From Streptomyces sp. AC555_RSS877 (GTDB lineage Bacteria > Actinomycetota > Actinomycetes > Streptomycetales > Streptomycetaceae), in contig NZ_JAGMUK010000054.1 in the NCBI RefSeq assembly GCF_019049245.1, positions 1 to 64,000 on the forward strand: a stretch of DNA of 64,000 nucleotides, written 5' to 3'. The notes under the pieces are model-generated. The model saw only the letters and a list, made by a program, of their open reading frames with translations, had not been told where the DNA came from and did not search any database. A program made the translations under genes and the position numbers. Shown here piece by piece: positions 26,325-34,750 of this stretch. How positions within the stretch are numbered: position 1 is the stretch's first letter; every line of letters begins with the position of its first letter.

Positions 26325-27824
26325 TCAGCGCAGCGGACCGGGCAGCTGTGTCCACTGGTCGCCTGGAGTCCCCGGCGACAGCCGCATCAGCGTCAACGCC
26401 TTGGCGGGCAACGGCTCTTCGAGCAGCGCGGTGAGATCGGGAGTACGCGGAAGGTCTCGTACGGCCGTCCCCAGCGCGTCCCGCAACGCCGCCCCCGACC
26501 CCGCCGTACCGGCCAGCGCGCCGGCCACCAGTGAGCCGAACAGCTTGCGGCGCAGGGTCGTTTCGTCGTCCGTGACGATCCGTCCGGTCAGCGCCGGGAC
26601 CGGGATGCCGTGCCGGGCCAGCCGGGCCGGGCTGACCCGGATGTCGGCGAGGTCGCGGTAGACCAGGCGCAGCGGGGCGCCGGTCGCGGACAGGACGACG
26701 AGGAGGTTCTGGCCGTGCGCCTCCAGGGCAACGCCCAGCTCCAGGAGGCGCAGGCCCACCGTGAGGGCGAGGCGGGTGAAGTCGGCCAGCCAGGCGGGGG
26801 AGTCGGGCAGTCCGGTGGCGGCGAGGGCGGCCACCGGCAGGACCCGTTCGCCGAGCTCCCTCGCCGCGTAGTCCTGCGGCGACTGGCGCAACACCGCCGC
26901 CAGGTCAGGGGAGTTGGCGGTGGCCGCGCCCAGGGTGCGGGTGATGTGCAGCAGGCCGTCCAGGCGGGCGGCCAGCGCCTGGGCGAACGCCGACAGGGTC
27001 GCGGACAGGGCGATCGAGTAGACGGAGATGTCCCGCACCGAGGAGGTCAGCCGGGCGCTCAGCGCGGTCTTGACGTGCGGCCCGTCCGGCAGCGCGAGGG
27101 TGCGCAGGGCCATCAGGGGGTGAGCCGGGAGCCCTTCCTCGCTCGGACGCTTGAGCACATGCTCCGCCTGCCATGGGTGTACCGGCACCAACAGCCGCCC
27201 CCCGTCCCGCATCTCGTCCGGCCAGTCACCCGTCACCAGGCACTCGCCCGCCGGAACCGGCACCAGCCCCAGCCGCACCATCGGCCCGTGCTCGGGCCCG
27301 TAGGCGAGCTGCTCGGCCACCGAGAAACCGGGCCGGGAGCGGCAGCCCGGATGAAACGGATGCCCGTCGACCACCCGCTGCTCCCACTCCCAGTCGTACA
27401 CCGGCCACTCTTGCGAGTGGGCCGGCGCACCGGCTCGCGACAGCGCCAACGACGCCACACTGTGGCCGAGTTCGGCCGCGAAGTCCTTGCCGTGCGCGAC
27501 GGCGAGGTCGCTCATCAGCCGCGCCGGATCGTCGTACGACAGGTGGTCGAGCCGCACCTCGGTGACGTACGCGGCGGTGGCGTACGGGTCCGGGTGCGGG
27601 CCGTCCAGCCGGCGGCCGTCCGAAAGGCGCACCGCGAGACCGTCCCGGCCGGCGGCGCGGCCCGCGACCCACGGCAGCGGCTCGTGGGCGAGCGCACGCC
27701 ACAGCCGGGTCAGCACGGCCGCACGGGCACCCGGCAGCTCGGCCGTGTACCGCGGCACGAGGTCGGGACGTACGGCGGCCAGCTCGCCGGCGACCTCGGC
27801 CTCGGCGGTGAAGGGACGGTGCAC
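26325..27824 (-). CDS. IucA/IucC-family NIS siderophore synthetase
   Basis: This protein of about 499 residues is an NRPS-independent siderophore synthetase, which adenylates a carboxylate (usually of citrate or its derivatives) and condenses it with an amine or alcohol. ATP- and substrate-site motifs are GHPFHPGCRSRPGFS, LLVPVHPWQAEHVL, HVKTALSARLTSSVRDIS, LEAHGQNLLVVL and LRLVYRDLADIRVS. GTG at 27824 with GAGGAG in front is better than the GTG at 27857. It is divergent from the second NIS synthetase. No monooxygenase, decarboxylase, exporter or uptake gene lies beside it, and no iron box is visible between the pair. Confidence 0.9.
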   Translation of the reverse strand: MHRPFTAEAEVAGELAAVRPDLVPRYTAELPGARAAVLTRLWRALAHEPLPWVAGRAAGRDGLAVRLSDGRRLDGPHPDPYATAAYVTEVRLDHLSYDDPARLMSDLAVAHGKDFAAELGHSVASLALSRAGAPAHSQEWPVYDWEWEQRVVDGHPFHPGCRSRPGFSVAEQLAYGPEHGPMVRLGLVPVPAGECLVTGDWPDEMRDGGRLLVPVHPWQAEHVLKRPSEEGLPAHPLMALRTLALPDGPHVKTALSARLTSSVRDISVYSIALSATLSAFAQALAARLDGLLHITRTLGAATANSPDLAAVLRQSPQDYAARELGERVLPVAALAATGLPDSPAWLADFTRLALTVGLRLLELGVALEAHGQNLLVVLSATGAPLRLVYRDLADIRVSPARLARHGIPVPALTGRIVTDDETTLRRKLFGSLVAGALAGTAGSGAALRDALGTAVRDLPRTPDLTALLEEPLPAKALTLMRLSPGTPGDQWTQLPGPLR

Positions 27825-27916
27825 GGGGGGGCTCCTCGGGTACGAAAGGGATGTCACGACAGGGGGTGACGACAGACATACTGATCGTCTCCGCCCGAAC
27901 GGACCGTAGAGAACGA

Positions 27917-29446
27917 GTGGAACGCGTGGATCTCATCCCCCCGCCCGCCGCCGACGACGCCGCACCACGCGACGACGTGGCGGACCGCGCCGACGCGTAC
28001 GCGGCGGCGCCCCTTCTGAACTGTCTGCTGCGGGAGGTGGCCGAACCCCTCCCGCCAACCGGCGAACCCGGCGCACACCGGGTGCACCGGCTGCCGGGGG
28101 GCAGACTGCTGCGGGTGCGCGGGCAGCGGCGGCCCGCCGCACCCGAGGTGTGCACGGCGGACGGCTGGCAGCCCGTCAGCCATCCCGAACTCGTCAAACT
28201 CGTGGCCGAGGAACTGGTCCGCCACACCGGCCTGTCCAACCACGAACTGCCCGCGGAGATGCTCGACAGCCGGGACGCGGTGGCCGCGCTGCTCACCGCC
28301 CGTGCCCGGGCGACGCCGCCCGAGGACCCGTACCTGCTCTCTGAGCAGTGCCTCATCACCGGCCACCCCCACCACCCGGCGCCCAAGGCCCGCGGCGGCG
28401 GCCCCGCCGCCGGCTGGCTGCCGTACGCCCCCGAGGCACACGCCCGCTTCCCGCTGACACTGCTCGGGCTGCGCGCGGACAGGGTCGTCGAGGAGGGCGA
28501 CACCTCGGCCCTCGACGCGCTCGGCGAGGCCCCGCCCGGCTACCGACTGCTGCCCGCCCACCCCTGGCAGCTCGGCCTCGTCGCCCGCGACCTCGCCCCC
28601 GCCTTCGCCGACGGCCGCCTGGTCCACCTGGGCACGAGCGCCCGCGCGACCTGGCCGACGGCCGCGATCCGCACGCTGTACGCGCCCGAACGCGACCTCT
28701 TCCTGAAGTTCAGCCTCGACGTGCGCATCACGAACGACGTCCGCCGGCTGTGGCGCCACGACCTGCTGAGCATGCGCCGCACGGACACGGCGGCACGCGA
28801 GGCGTTCGCGGCGATCGCCGGCCCGGCGGCCTGGCTCGGCGACAACGGCTACCGCACCGCGGACTTCGCCTTCGAGGAACTCGCCGTCCTGGTCCGCGAC
28901 GGACTGCGCGACCGGGTGGTGCCCGGCGCGACCCCCCTGCTGGCCGCCGGCCTGGTGGAGGGCTTCGGCGGCAGCCCGCTCGCCGCCGCCGGGGACCCGG
29001 CGGCGTGGTGGGAGGCCTATCTCGCCCAGGTCGTGCCCCCGGCCCTCGCGGCCTTCGCCGACCACGGCGTCGTACTCGAAGCACACCTGCAGAACACGCT
29101 GGTCGCCGTGGACGCCGAGGGAACACCGGTGCAGGCGCTCTTCCGGGACTCCGAGGGGGTCAAGCTGCTGCCGGACGTGTCCCGGGCCGCGGGCTGGGAG
29201 CGGCTGGTGTACTGCCTGGTCGTCAACCATCTCTGCGAGGTCGCCGGGGCCCTGGCCGAACACCATCCCGGCCTCGACCCCTGGCCCGCCGCCCGCCGCG
29301 AACTGTCCCGGCACCACCTCCCCGAGATCACCGACCTGCTCGCCTCGCCCACCCTGCCCGGCAAGACCAACCTCCTGCTGCGCTGGACCGGCGCGGACGG
29401 TGCCGACGCCCGCTATCTGCCGCTGCCCAACCCCCTGACGGGGTGA
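27917..29446 (+). CDS. IucA/IucC-family NIS siderophore synthetase, second copy
   Basis: This NIS synthetase of about 509 residues is on the other strand. Motifs are EQCLITGHPHHPAPKARGG, LLPAHPWQLGLVARDL, LFLKFSLDVRITNDVRRLW, VLEAHLQNTLVAV and QALFRDSEGVKLLP. The RDSEGVKL form and the overall divergence from its neighbour suggest a different substrate or a sequential second condensation. The start is uncertain: GTG 27917 or 27926 leave room for two promoters, while ATG 27851 would leave only 26 bases to the divergent start. The HipA-like gene follows after 22 bases and may share its transcript. Confidence 0.9.
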   Translation: MERVDLIPPPAADDAAPRDDVADRADAYAAAPLLNCLLREVAEPLPPTGEPGAHRVHRLPGGRLLRVRGQRRPAAPEVCTADGWQPVSHPELVKLVAEELVRHTGLSNHELPAEMLDSRDAVAALLTARARATPPEDPYLLSEQCLITGHPHHPAPKARGGGPAAGWLPYAPEAHARFPLTLLGLRADRVVEEGDTSALDALGEAPPGYRLLPAHPWQLGLVARDLAPAFADGRLVHLGTSARATWPTAAIRTLYAPERDLFLKFSLDVRITNDVRRLWRHDLLSMRRTDTAAREAFAAIAGPAAWLGDNGYRTADFAFEELAVLVRDGLRDRVVPGATPLLAAGLVEGFGGSPLAAAGDPAAWWEAYLAQVVPPALAAFADHGVVLEAHLQNTLVAVDAEGTPVQALFRDSEGVKLLPDVSRAAGWERLVYCLVVNHLCEVAGALAEHHPGLDPWPAARRELSRHHLPEITDLLASPTLPGKTNLLLRWTGADGADARYLPLPNPLTG

Positions 29447-29468
29447 GCACTGGCATACCCTGGCCGGT

Positions 29469-30383
29469 GTGCTGCGCGATGTGACTGCTGTCCGATACGT
29501 GAACCCGTTGCGGTCCGGCGGCTCCGTGCCCGGAGTCGTCGAGGCCGACGACCTGGGGACGTACGTCGTCAAGTTCACCGGCTCCGCCCAGGGCCGCAAG
29601 GCGCTGGTCGCCGAGGTGATCGTGGGCGAACTGGCCCGCGCCCTCGGACTGCGTTTCCCCGAGCTGGTCCTCGTCCACTTCGACCCCGCGATCGCCGACC
29701 ACGAGCCGCACCAGGAGGTGCGCGAACTCCACGGGGCCAGCACGGGACTGAACCTCGGCATGGACTACCTGCCGGGCGCGAAGGACTTCACACCCGAGGT
29801 CGCCAAGACCTTCCGCGTCGACCCGCTGGAGGCCGGCCAGGTCGTCTGGCTGGACGCTCTGACCGTCAACGTGGACCGTACGGTGCACAGCTCCAACCTC
29901 ATGATCTGGCCCACCTTCGGGACCGTACCGCCGCGCCTGTGGCTGATCGACCACGGGGCCGCGCTCGTCTTCCACCACCGCTGGGACGGATCGGATCCCA
30001 AGAAGGCGTACGACTTCCGGCACCACGCGCTCGGCCACTACGCGCCGGACGTGCGGGCGGCGGACGCGGAGCTGGCGCCCCGGGTCACCGAGACGCTGCT
30101 GCGCGAGATCGCGGCCGAGGTCCCCGACGCCTGGCTGGCCGAGGAGCCGGGCTTCGCCACCCCGGACGACGTCCGCAAGGCGTACGTCGACTACCTCCAC
30201 GCGCGCGTGCGGGCATCCGCGTCCTGGCTCCCCACCGACTTTCCCACCCGGGAGGAACTCGCCGCCGAGGAAGCCCTCCGTGCAGCGAAGACACAGCGAG
30301 GCCGGCCGGACTGGCTCAAGCGGGTCCCCGACCTGCACGGCAAACCGGCGGCGGAACAGGATTGGTCGGTGCACCTCCAATGA
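29469..30383 (+). CDS. HipA-like kinase-fold protein
   Basis: This 304-residue protein fits a stand-alone HipA-like kinase fold: GTYVVKFTGSAQGRKALVAEVIVGELARALGL holds the lysine and glutamate of the nucleotide pocket. VVWLDALTVNVDRTVHSSNLMIW corresponds to the catalytic D..x..R/H..N loop, and LWLIDHGAALVFHHRW to the metal-binding DHG. It lacks the N-terminal subdomain of toxin HipA, and no HipB-like antitoxin precedes it; the partner is the SelW-like gene, overlapped by four bases (ATGA). It is found with the NIS synthetase but may simply be a widely conserved actinobacterial pair. Substrate unknown. Confidence 0.8.
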   Translation: MLRDVTAVRYVNPLRSGGSVPGVVEADDLGTYVVKFTGSAQGRKALVAEVIVGELARALGLRFPELVLVHFDPAIADHEPHQEVRELHGASTGLNLGMDYLPGAKDFTPEVAKTFRVDPLEAGQVVWLDALTVNVDRTVHSSNLMIWPTFGTVPPRLWLIDHGAALVFHHRWDGSDPKKAYDFRHHALGHYAPDVRAADAELAPRVTETLLREIAAEVPDAWLAEEPGFATPDDVRKAYVDYLHARVRASASWLPTDFPTREELAAEEALRAAKTQRGRPDWLKRVPDLHGKPAAEQDWSVHLQ

Positions 30384-30655
30384 GTGACCTTCAGCGCGTC
30401 GAGATCGAGTACTGCACCCAGTGCCGCTGGCTGCCGCGGGCCGCCTGGCTGGCGCAGGAACTCCTGACGACCTTCGAGACCGAGCTCACGGAGCTGTCCC
30501 TGAAGCCCGGCAAGGGCGGGATCTTCGTGGTCAGGGTCAACGACGAGGTCGTCTGGGACCGCGGTGAGCAGGGCTTCCCGGAGCCGACCGCGGTGAAGCA
30601 GGCCGTACGCGACCGAGTGGCCCCGGGAAAGTCCCTGGGCCACTCGGACAAGTGA
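30380..30655 (+). CDS. SelT/SelW/SelH-type thioredoxin-fold protein (Cys form)
   Basis: This 91-residue Rdx-family protein starts VEIEYCTQCRWLPRAAWLAQELLTTFETELTELSLKPGKGGIFVVRVNDEVVWDR. The CxxC motif YCTQCRW replaces the Cys-x-x-Sec of selenoprotein W; no in-frame TGA is involved. GGIFVV and the VWDR turn match the family. Its start overlaps the HipA-like stop. A redox function is likely; the partner is unknown. Confidence 0.88.
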   Translation: MSDLQRVEIEYCTQCRWLPRAAWLAQELLTTFETELTELSLKPGKGGIFVVRVNDEVVWDRGEQGFPEPTAVKQAVRDRVAPGKSLGHSDK

Positions 30656-30664
30656 GGCCCTTCT

Positions 30665-32299
30665 CTAGCCTCGCAGCTGCTCGTACGCCGGCAGCGTCAG
30701 GAAGTCCGCGTAGTCCTCGTCGAGCGCGACCTCCAGGAGCAGGTCGTGGGCCTGCTGCCAGTGACCGGCGGCGAAGGCCTCCTCGCCGAGCTCGCTCCTG
30801 ATGTTCCGCAGCTCCGTGGCGGCGACCTCGCGGGCCAGCTCCGGCGTCGCCTTCACGACATTCCCTGCGTGCTCGAACTCCACGCCCGCGTTGATCCACT
30901 GCCAGATCTGCGAGCGGGAGATCTCGGCGGTCGCCGCGTCCTCCATCAGGTTGAAGATGGCGACCGCGCCGAGACCGCGCAGCCAGGCCTCGATGTAACG
31001 GATGCCGACCTGGACCGCGTTGACGAGACCGTCGTACGTGGGCCTGGCGTCGAGGGAGTCGACGGCGATCAGGTCGGCCGCCTTGACGTCGACGTCCTCG
31101 CGCAGCCGGTCCTTCTGGTTCGGCCTGTCGCCGAGGACCGCGTCGAAGGAGGCCATGGCGATCGGCACCAGGTCCGGGTGGGCCACCCACGACCCGTCGA
31201 AGCCGTCGTTCGCCTCGCGGTCCTTGTCGGCCTTCACCTTCTCGAACGCGACCTTGTTGACCTCCTCGTCGCGCCGGGAGGGGATGAACGCCGCCATGCC
31301 GCCGATCGCGTGCGCGCCCCGCTTGTGGCAGGTGCGGACGAGGAGTTCGGTGTACGCGCGCATGAACGGGGCCGTCATCGTCACGGCGTTGCGGTCCGGC
31401 AGGACGAACTTGGCGCCGCCGTCACGGAAGTTCTTGACGATGGAGAACAGGTAGTCCCAGCGGCCGGCGTTCAACCCGGAGGCGTGGTCACGCAGTTCGT
31501 AGAGGATCTCCTCCATCTCGTACGCGGCCGTGATCGTCTCGATGAGCACGGTGGCGCGGACGGTGCCCTGGGGGATGCCGACGTAGTCCTGCGCGAAGAC
31601 GAACACGTCGTTCCACAGGCGGGCTTCGAGGTGCGACTCGGTCTTCGGGAGGTAGAAGTACGGGCCCCTGCCGAGGTCGAGCAGCCGCTGGGCGTTGTGG
31701 AAGAAGTACAGGCCGAAGTCGACGAGGGCGCCGGGGACCGGGCTGCCGTCGCTGTCGACGAGGTGCCGCTCGCCCAGGTGCCAGCCGCGGGGCCGCATGA
31801 CGACGGTGGCGAGCTCGGCGTCGTCCTTGAGGGCGTACGACTTGCCGGACCTCGGGTCGGTGAAGTCGATGTTCCGGGTGTACGCGTCGACCAGGTTGAT
31901 CTGACCGAGGACGACGTTCTCCCAGGTCGGCGCGGAGGCGTCCTCGAAGTCCGCGAGCCAGACCCGGGCGCCCGAGTTGAGGGCGTTGATGGTCATCTTG
32001 CGGTCGGTGGGGCCGGTGATCTCGACCCGGCGGTCGTTCAGGGCCGCGGGGGAGGGGGCCACCCTCCAGGAGTCGTCCGCGCGGATCGCGGCGGTCTCCG
32101 GGAGGAAGTCGAGCGTGGAGGTACGGGCGATCTCGGCGCGGCGCTCCGCACGGCGGGCGAGGAGCTCGTCACGCCGGGGCGTGAACCGGTGGTGCAGCTC
32201 GGCCACGAAGGCGAGGGCCGCGTCGGTGAGGACCTCCTCCTGCCGGGGCAGGGGCTCGGCGTCGACGATGGCCAGCGGGGACGGCGCTGGTGCGGACAT
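30665..32299 (-). CDS. aceB: Malate synthase A
   Basis: This 544-residue enzyme condenses glyoxylate with acetyl-CoA into malate. Family segments are VEITGPTDRKMTINALNSGARVWLADFEDASAPTWENV, the metal- and glyoxylate-site stretch VRATVLIETITAAYEMEEILYELRDHASGLNAGRWDYLFS, ITMTAPFMRAYTELLV-like and GGMAAFIP segments, and the C-terminal NLMEDAATAEISRSQIWQW carrying the catalytic acid. The length is that of isoform A. An AllR-like box lies 107 bases upstream, tying it to purine-derived glyoxylate rather than to a glyoxylate shunt; no isocitrate lyase is present. Confidence 0.96.
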   Translation of the reverse strand: MSAPAPSPLAIVDAEPLPRQEEVLTDAALAFVAELHHRFTPRRDELLARRAERRAEIARTSTLDFLPETAAIRADDSWRVAPSPAALNDRRVEITGPTDRKMTINALNSGARVWLADFEDASAPTWENVVLGQINLVDAYTRNIDFTDPRSGKSYALKDDAELATVVMRPRGWHLGERHLVDSDGSPVPGALVDFGLYFFHNAQRLLDLGRGPYFYLPKTESHLEARLWNDVFVFAQDYVGIPQGTVRATVLIETITAAYEMEEILYELRDHASGLNAGRWDYLFSIVKNFRDGGAKFVLPDRNAVTMTAPFMRAYTELLVRTCHKRGAHAIGGMAAFIPSRRDEEVNKVAFEKVKADKDREANDGFDGSWVAHPDLVPIAMASFDAVLGDRPNQKDRLREDVDVKAADLIAVDSLDARPTYDGLVNAVQVGIRYIEAWLRGLGAVAIFNLMEDAATAEISRSQIWQWINAGVEFEHAGNVVKATPELAREVAATELRNIRSELGEEAFAAGHWQQAHDLLLEVALDEDYADFLTLPAYEQLRG

Positions 32300-32405
32300 G
32301 AGCTGTCACTTCCTTCAGCGAGCGTGGCACCGGGTGCCAGTCGACCACGGTACGGCGGGGGACGCCCGGGGAGCAGACGGGCGCTTCTGGACAGTGGATA
32401 CTAGT

Positions 32406-32420
32406 TTCCTCATCGTGGAA
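32406..32420. promoter_or_regulatory. AllR-like box before aceB
   Basis: TTCCTCATCGTGGAA matches the TTCCGCATTGCGGAA core at 12 of 15 positions. A weaker neighbour (9 of 15) lies at 32385-32399. They are 85-120 bases upstream of the aceB start. Confidence 0.65.
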
Positions 32421-32486
32421 CTTCAATGGTTTGTTGATGTCGAGATTCTTCGGGTCGAGGGAGGGTGGCGCTCAGTGCCACCCCGC

Positions 32487-33086
32487 TCACTCAAGGTGCT
32501 TCAGGTCCGCGGCCGTGTCGATGTCGTACGGCTGAGCCACGTCCCCGCACTCGACGAGCGTGATCGCCTCCTCGTGCGCCTTCAGATAGGCGCGTGCCCC
32601 CCGGTCGCCGGTCGCAGTCTTGGCGATCCCCGCCCAGTGGGCGGCGCCGAAGAGGACCGGGTGGCCGCGCACACCGTCGTAGGCGGCGGAGACCAGCGAC
32701 TGCTGTGACGTGTGAGCCGCGAGCACGCGGCCGGCCGCCTCCGCCCCGATGCCGGGCTGGTCGACGAGCGAGACCAGAGCAGCCTCCACGCCCGTACCCG
32801 CGAGCGAGTCGAGCCCCGCCCGCAGGGACGAACCCATGCCGTCGGCCCAGTCCGGGTTCTCCACGAGTACGCAGTCGCCGAGCTCCGCCCGCTCCCGTAC
32901 GGCGGCGGCCCCGGCCCCCAGGACCACGTGGACCCGGGTGCAGCCGGCCGCGCGCAGTACACCGACCGCGTATTCGACCAGCGGCCGCCCCCGGTATTCG
33001 AGCAGCGCCTTGGGGCGTCCGCCGAGCCGGCGCCCGCCACCCGCGGCGAGAAGCAGCCCGGCCACCTGCTGTGCGTTGTCGGTCAT
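32487..33086 (-). CDS. MocA-like molybdenum cofactor cytidylyltransferase / NTP transferase
   Basis: This 199-residue nucleotidyltransferase starts VAGLLLAAGGGRRLGGRPKALLEYRGRPLVEYAVGVLRAAGC, the MobA/MocA signature with the catalytic Lys in GRPKALL. It has VENPDWADGMGSSLRAGL and VSLVDQPGIGAEA, diagnostic for MocA, which makes the cytosine dinucleotide form of the molybdenum cofactor used by xanthine dehydrogenase-type enzymes. That suits a purine-degradation neighbourhood, though no such dehydrogenase gene is here. It is on the aceB strand, 187 bases upstream. Confidence 0.8.
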   Translation of the reverse strand: MTDNAQQVAGLLLAAGGGRRLGGRPKALLEYRGRPLVEYAVGVLRAAGCTRVHVVLGAGAAAVRERAELGDCVLVENPDWADGMGSSLRAGLDSLAGTGVEAALVSLVDQPGIGAEAAGRVLAAHTSQQSLVSAAYDGVRGHPVLFGAAHWAGIAKTATGDRGARAYLKAHEEAITLVECGDVAQPYDIDTAADLKHLE

Positions 33087-33275
33087 GCGTCCTGCATACC
33101 TGACGCCCCGGCAGGCACCCGGTTCCCCTGGGCTTGATTTCGGTCCGCGCAGTGGCGCACCCGGCGCCGAGTGGCGTTTACTGACCCGCGTCCCCCGGCG
33201 CCCGACCAGCGCGCAGGGAGTCGCGGTGGGAGCGGAGAAGGTGCGGGCGCACAACGGCGCGCGAGGGGGGAAGCT

Positions 33276-33590
33276 GTGTTGCGGAGCTTGGGGCAGAGAC
33301 CGGTGAGCGGCGGCGACGAGGACCTGAGAGTGGCGGAACTGCGGGCCGCGGTGTCCCGGCTGCGCCGCCAACTCGCCGCGCACCCCGCCGAGTTCCCGGA
33401 CCGTGGCATCGCCGAGGACGAACTCGCCGCGCTGGCCGCGATGACGATCGAGGGGGCGCCCGAGATTCCACGGCTGCGGCGGTCCCTGTTGGTGATCGCG
33501 GGGGCGATCGGCTCGGTGAGCGCGCTGTCCCGGGGGTTGTCCGAGGTGCGCGACGCGGTGGAGGGGTTCGGGCAGCCGCCGCGGCGGTGA
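33276..33590 (+). CDS. DUF5955-like small conserved protein
   Basis: This 104-residue protein has a basic start (MLRSLGQRPVSGG) and two predicted helices (DEDLRVAELRAAVSRLRRQLAAHPAEFPDRGIAEDELAALAAM and PRLRRSLLVIAGAIGSVSALSRGLSEVRDAVEGF). I recall this pattern as the DUF5955 family of streptomycetes; no function is known. GTG at 33276 is preceded by GAGGGGGGAAG, better than GTG at 33303. It is convergent with allR. Confidence 0.65.
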   Translation: MLRSLGQRPVSGGDEDLRVAELRAAVSRLRRQLAAHPAEFPDRGIAEDELAALAAMTIEGAPEIPRLRRSLLVIAGAIGSVSALSRGLSEVRDAVEGFGQPPRR

Positions 33591-33669
33591 GGACCACGCC
33601 GCTCGACGCCCTCGCGGGCCCGGCCTCCGGGTGCGGCGGCCCTGCCCGGTCGGTGCCGTCGGCGGACCG

Positions 33670-34470
33670 TCAGGCGGCCGGACCGCCCGAACTCGCCAGC
33701 ACCTCCGACAGCTCCGCCGCCACCTGCTGGAGCACCGGCACGATCTTCTCCGTCGCCGCCTCCGTGACCCGGCCCGCCGGGCCCGAGATGGAAATGGCCG
33801 CCAGGGTGGGGGAGTTGGGGACGGACACCGCCAGGCAGCGGACGCCGATCTCCTGCTCGTTGTCGTCGACCGCGTAGCCCCGGCGCCGCACGTCCGCCAG
33901 CGCCGCGAGGAAGCCCTCCGGTGTGGTGATCGTCTTCTCCGTCGCGGCCGGCATGCCGGTGCGGGCCAGCAGGGCGCGCACCTCGCCGTCCGGGGTGTTC
34001 GCGAGCAGGGCCTTGCCGACGCCCGTGGAGTGCGGCAGGACGCGCCGGCCGACCTCGGTGAACATGCGCATCGTGTGCTTCGACGGCACCTGCGCCACGT
34101 AGACGATCTCGTCGCCGTCCAGCAGCGCCATGTTCGCCGTCTCACCGGTCTCCTCGACCAGCCGGGCGAGATGAGGGCGCGCCCAGGTGCCGAGCAGACG
34201 GGAGGCGGACTCGCCGAGGCGGATCAGCCGCGGGCCGAGGGCGTAGCGGCGGTTGGACTGCTGGCGTACGTATCCGCAGACCACCAGGGTGCGCATCAGG
34301 CGGTGGATGGTCGGCAGAGGCAGCCCGCTGCTCGCGGAGAGCTCGCTGAGACCGACTTCGCCGCCCGCGTCCGCCATCCGTTCCAGCAGGTCGAAGGCGC
34401 GCTCGAGGGACTGGACTCCGCCGCTGGCGGACTTCGCGGAGTCGGTGGTGCTGGCGCTGGACGTCGGCAC
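33670..34470 (-). CDS. allR: IclR-family repressor of allantoin/glyoxylate genes (AllR)
   Basis: This 266-residue IclR regulator has an N-terminal winged helix (VQSLERAFDLLERMADAGGEVGLSELSASSGLPLPTIHRLMRTLVVCGYVRQ) and the IclR effector domain (ALLDGDEIVYVAQVPSKHTMRMFTEVGRRVLPHSTGVGKALLA.. RGYAVDDNEQEIGVRCLAVSV). In AllR proteins the ligand is allantoate or glyoxylate. It is divergent from allantoinase. The shared 280-base gap carries several palindromes of the gcl type, so autoregulation and control of allB-alc are likely. Loss of such a repressor is known in Streptomyces to de-repress allantoin use. Confidence 0.92.
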   Translation of the reverse strand: MPTSSASTTDSAKSASGGVQSLERAFDLLERMADAGGEVGLSELSASSGLPLPTIHRLMRTLVVCGYVRQQSNRRYALGPRLIRLGESASRLLGTWARPHLARLVEETGETANMALLDGDEIVYVAQVPSKHTMRMFTEVGRRVLPHSTGVGKALLANTPDGEVRALLARTGMPAATEKTITTPEGFLAALADVRRRGYAVDDNEQEIGVRCLAVSVPNSPTLAAISISGPAGRVTEAATEKIVPVLQQVAAELSEVLASSGGPAA

Positions 34471-34550
34471 GGCGCGTTCCTTTCGGGACAGGCGGGAAGG
34501 GCAGAAGCCTACCCGTGGGTCGGTTGACTCCCCGATGGTGCGTAGCTACG

Positions 34551-34586
34551 TTCTGCTTGACGGAATTCTAATTCCGCCTTGTGGAA
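34551..34586. promoter_or_regulatory. Two AllR-like boxes near allR
   Basis: TTCTGCTTGACGGAA (34551-34565, 11 of 15 matches to the core) and TTCCGCCTTGTGGAA (34572-34586, 13 of 15) lie 80-115 bases upstream of allR and about 165 bases before allB. Confidence 0.7.
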
Positions 34587-34662
34587 ACGTCCAGAGTGAG
34601 CCCCTTTGTGGTCCCCTGGGGAAGTGTGCCCTTGACGGCGTGAGGGCGGGAGTGAAGACTCC

Positions 34663-34714
34663 TTCAACAGAACGTTGAATTCCGTTACGTGAAAGTAAAT
34701 CCCGTTTCCCGGAA
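34663..34714. promoter_or_regulatory. allB upstream operators: GTTGAA-type palindrome and weak AllR-like boxes
   Basis: TTCAAC-AGAAC-GTTGAA (34663-34679) is a 6-5-6 palindrome resembling the one over the urate promoter at 10999-11013. TTCCGTTACGTGAAA (34680-34694, 9 of 15) and TCCCGTTTCCCGGAA (34700-34714, 10 of 15) are weak AllR-like copies. All are within 90 bases of the allantoinase start. Confidence 0.55.
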
Positions 34715-34750
34715 GTAAAACGGCACACACGCAGCGTGAGAGGGGCCCGG

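Noticed and set aside
27825..27916. Iron box (DmdR/IdeR type) between the two NIS synthetases
   Set aside because: No TTAGGTTAGGCT-like 19-bp palindrome can be read in this gap, so iron control is not claimed.
29469..30383. HipBA toxin-antitoxin system
   Set aside because: There is no HipB-like HTH gene before the kinase-like gene, and it lacks the N-terminal HipA subdomain.
30380..30655. Selenoprotein with in-frame TGA
   Set aside because: The Rdx motif is CxxC coded by TGC, and no in-frame TGA exists.
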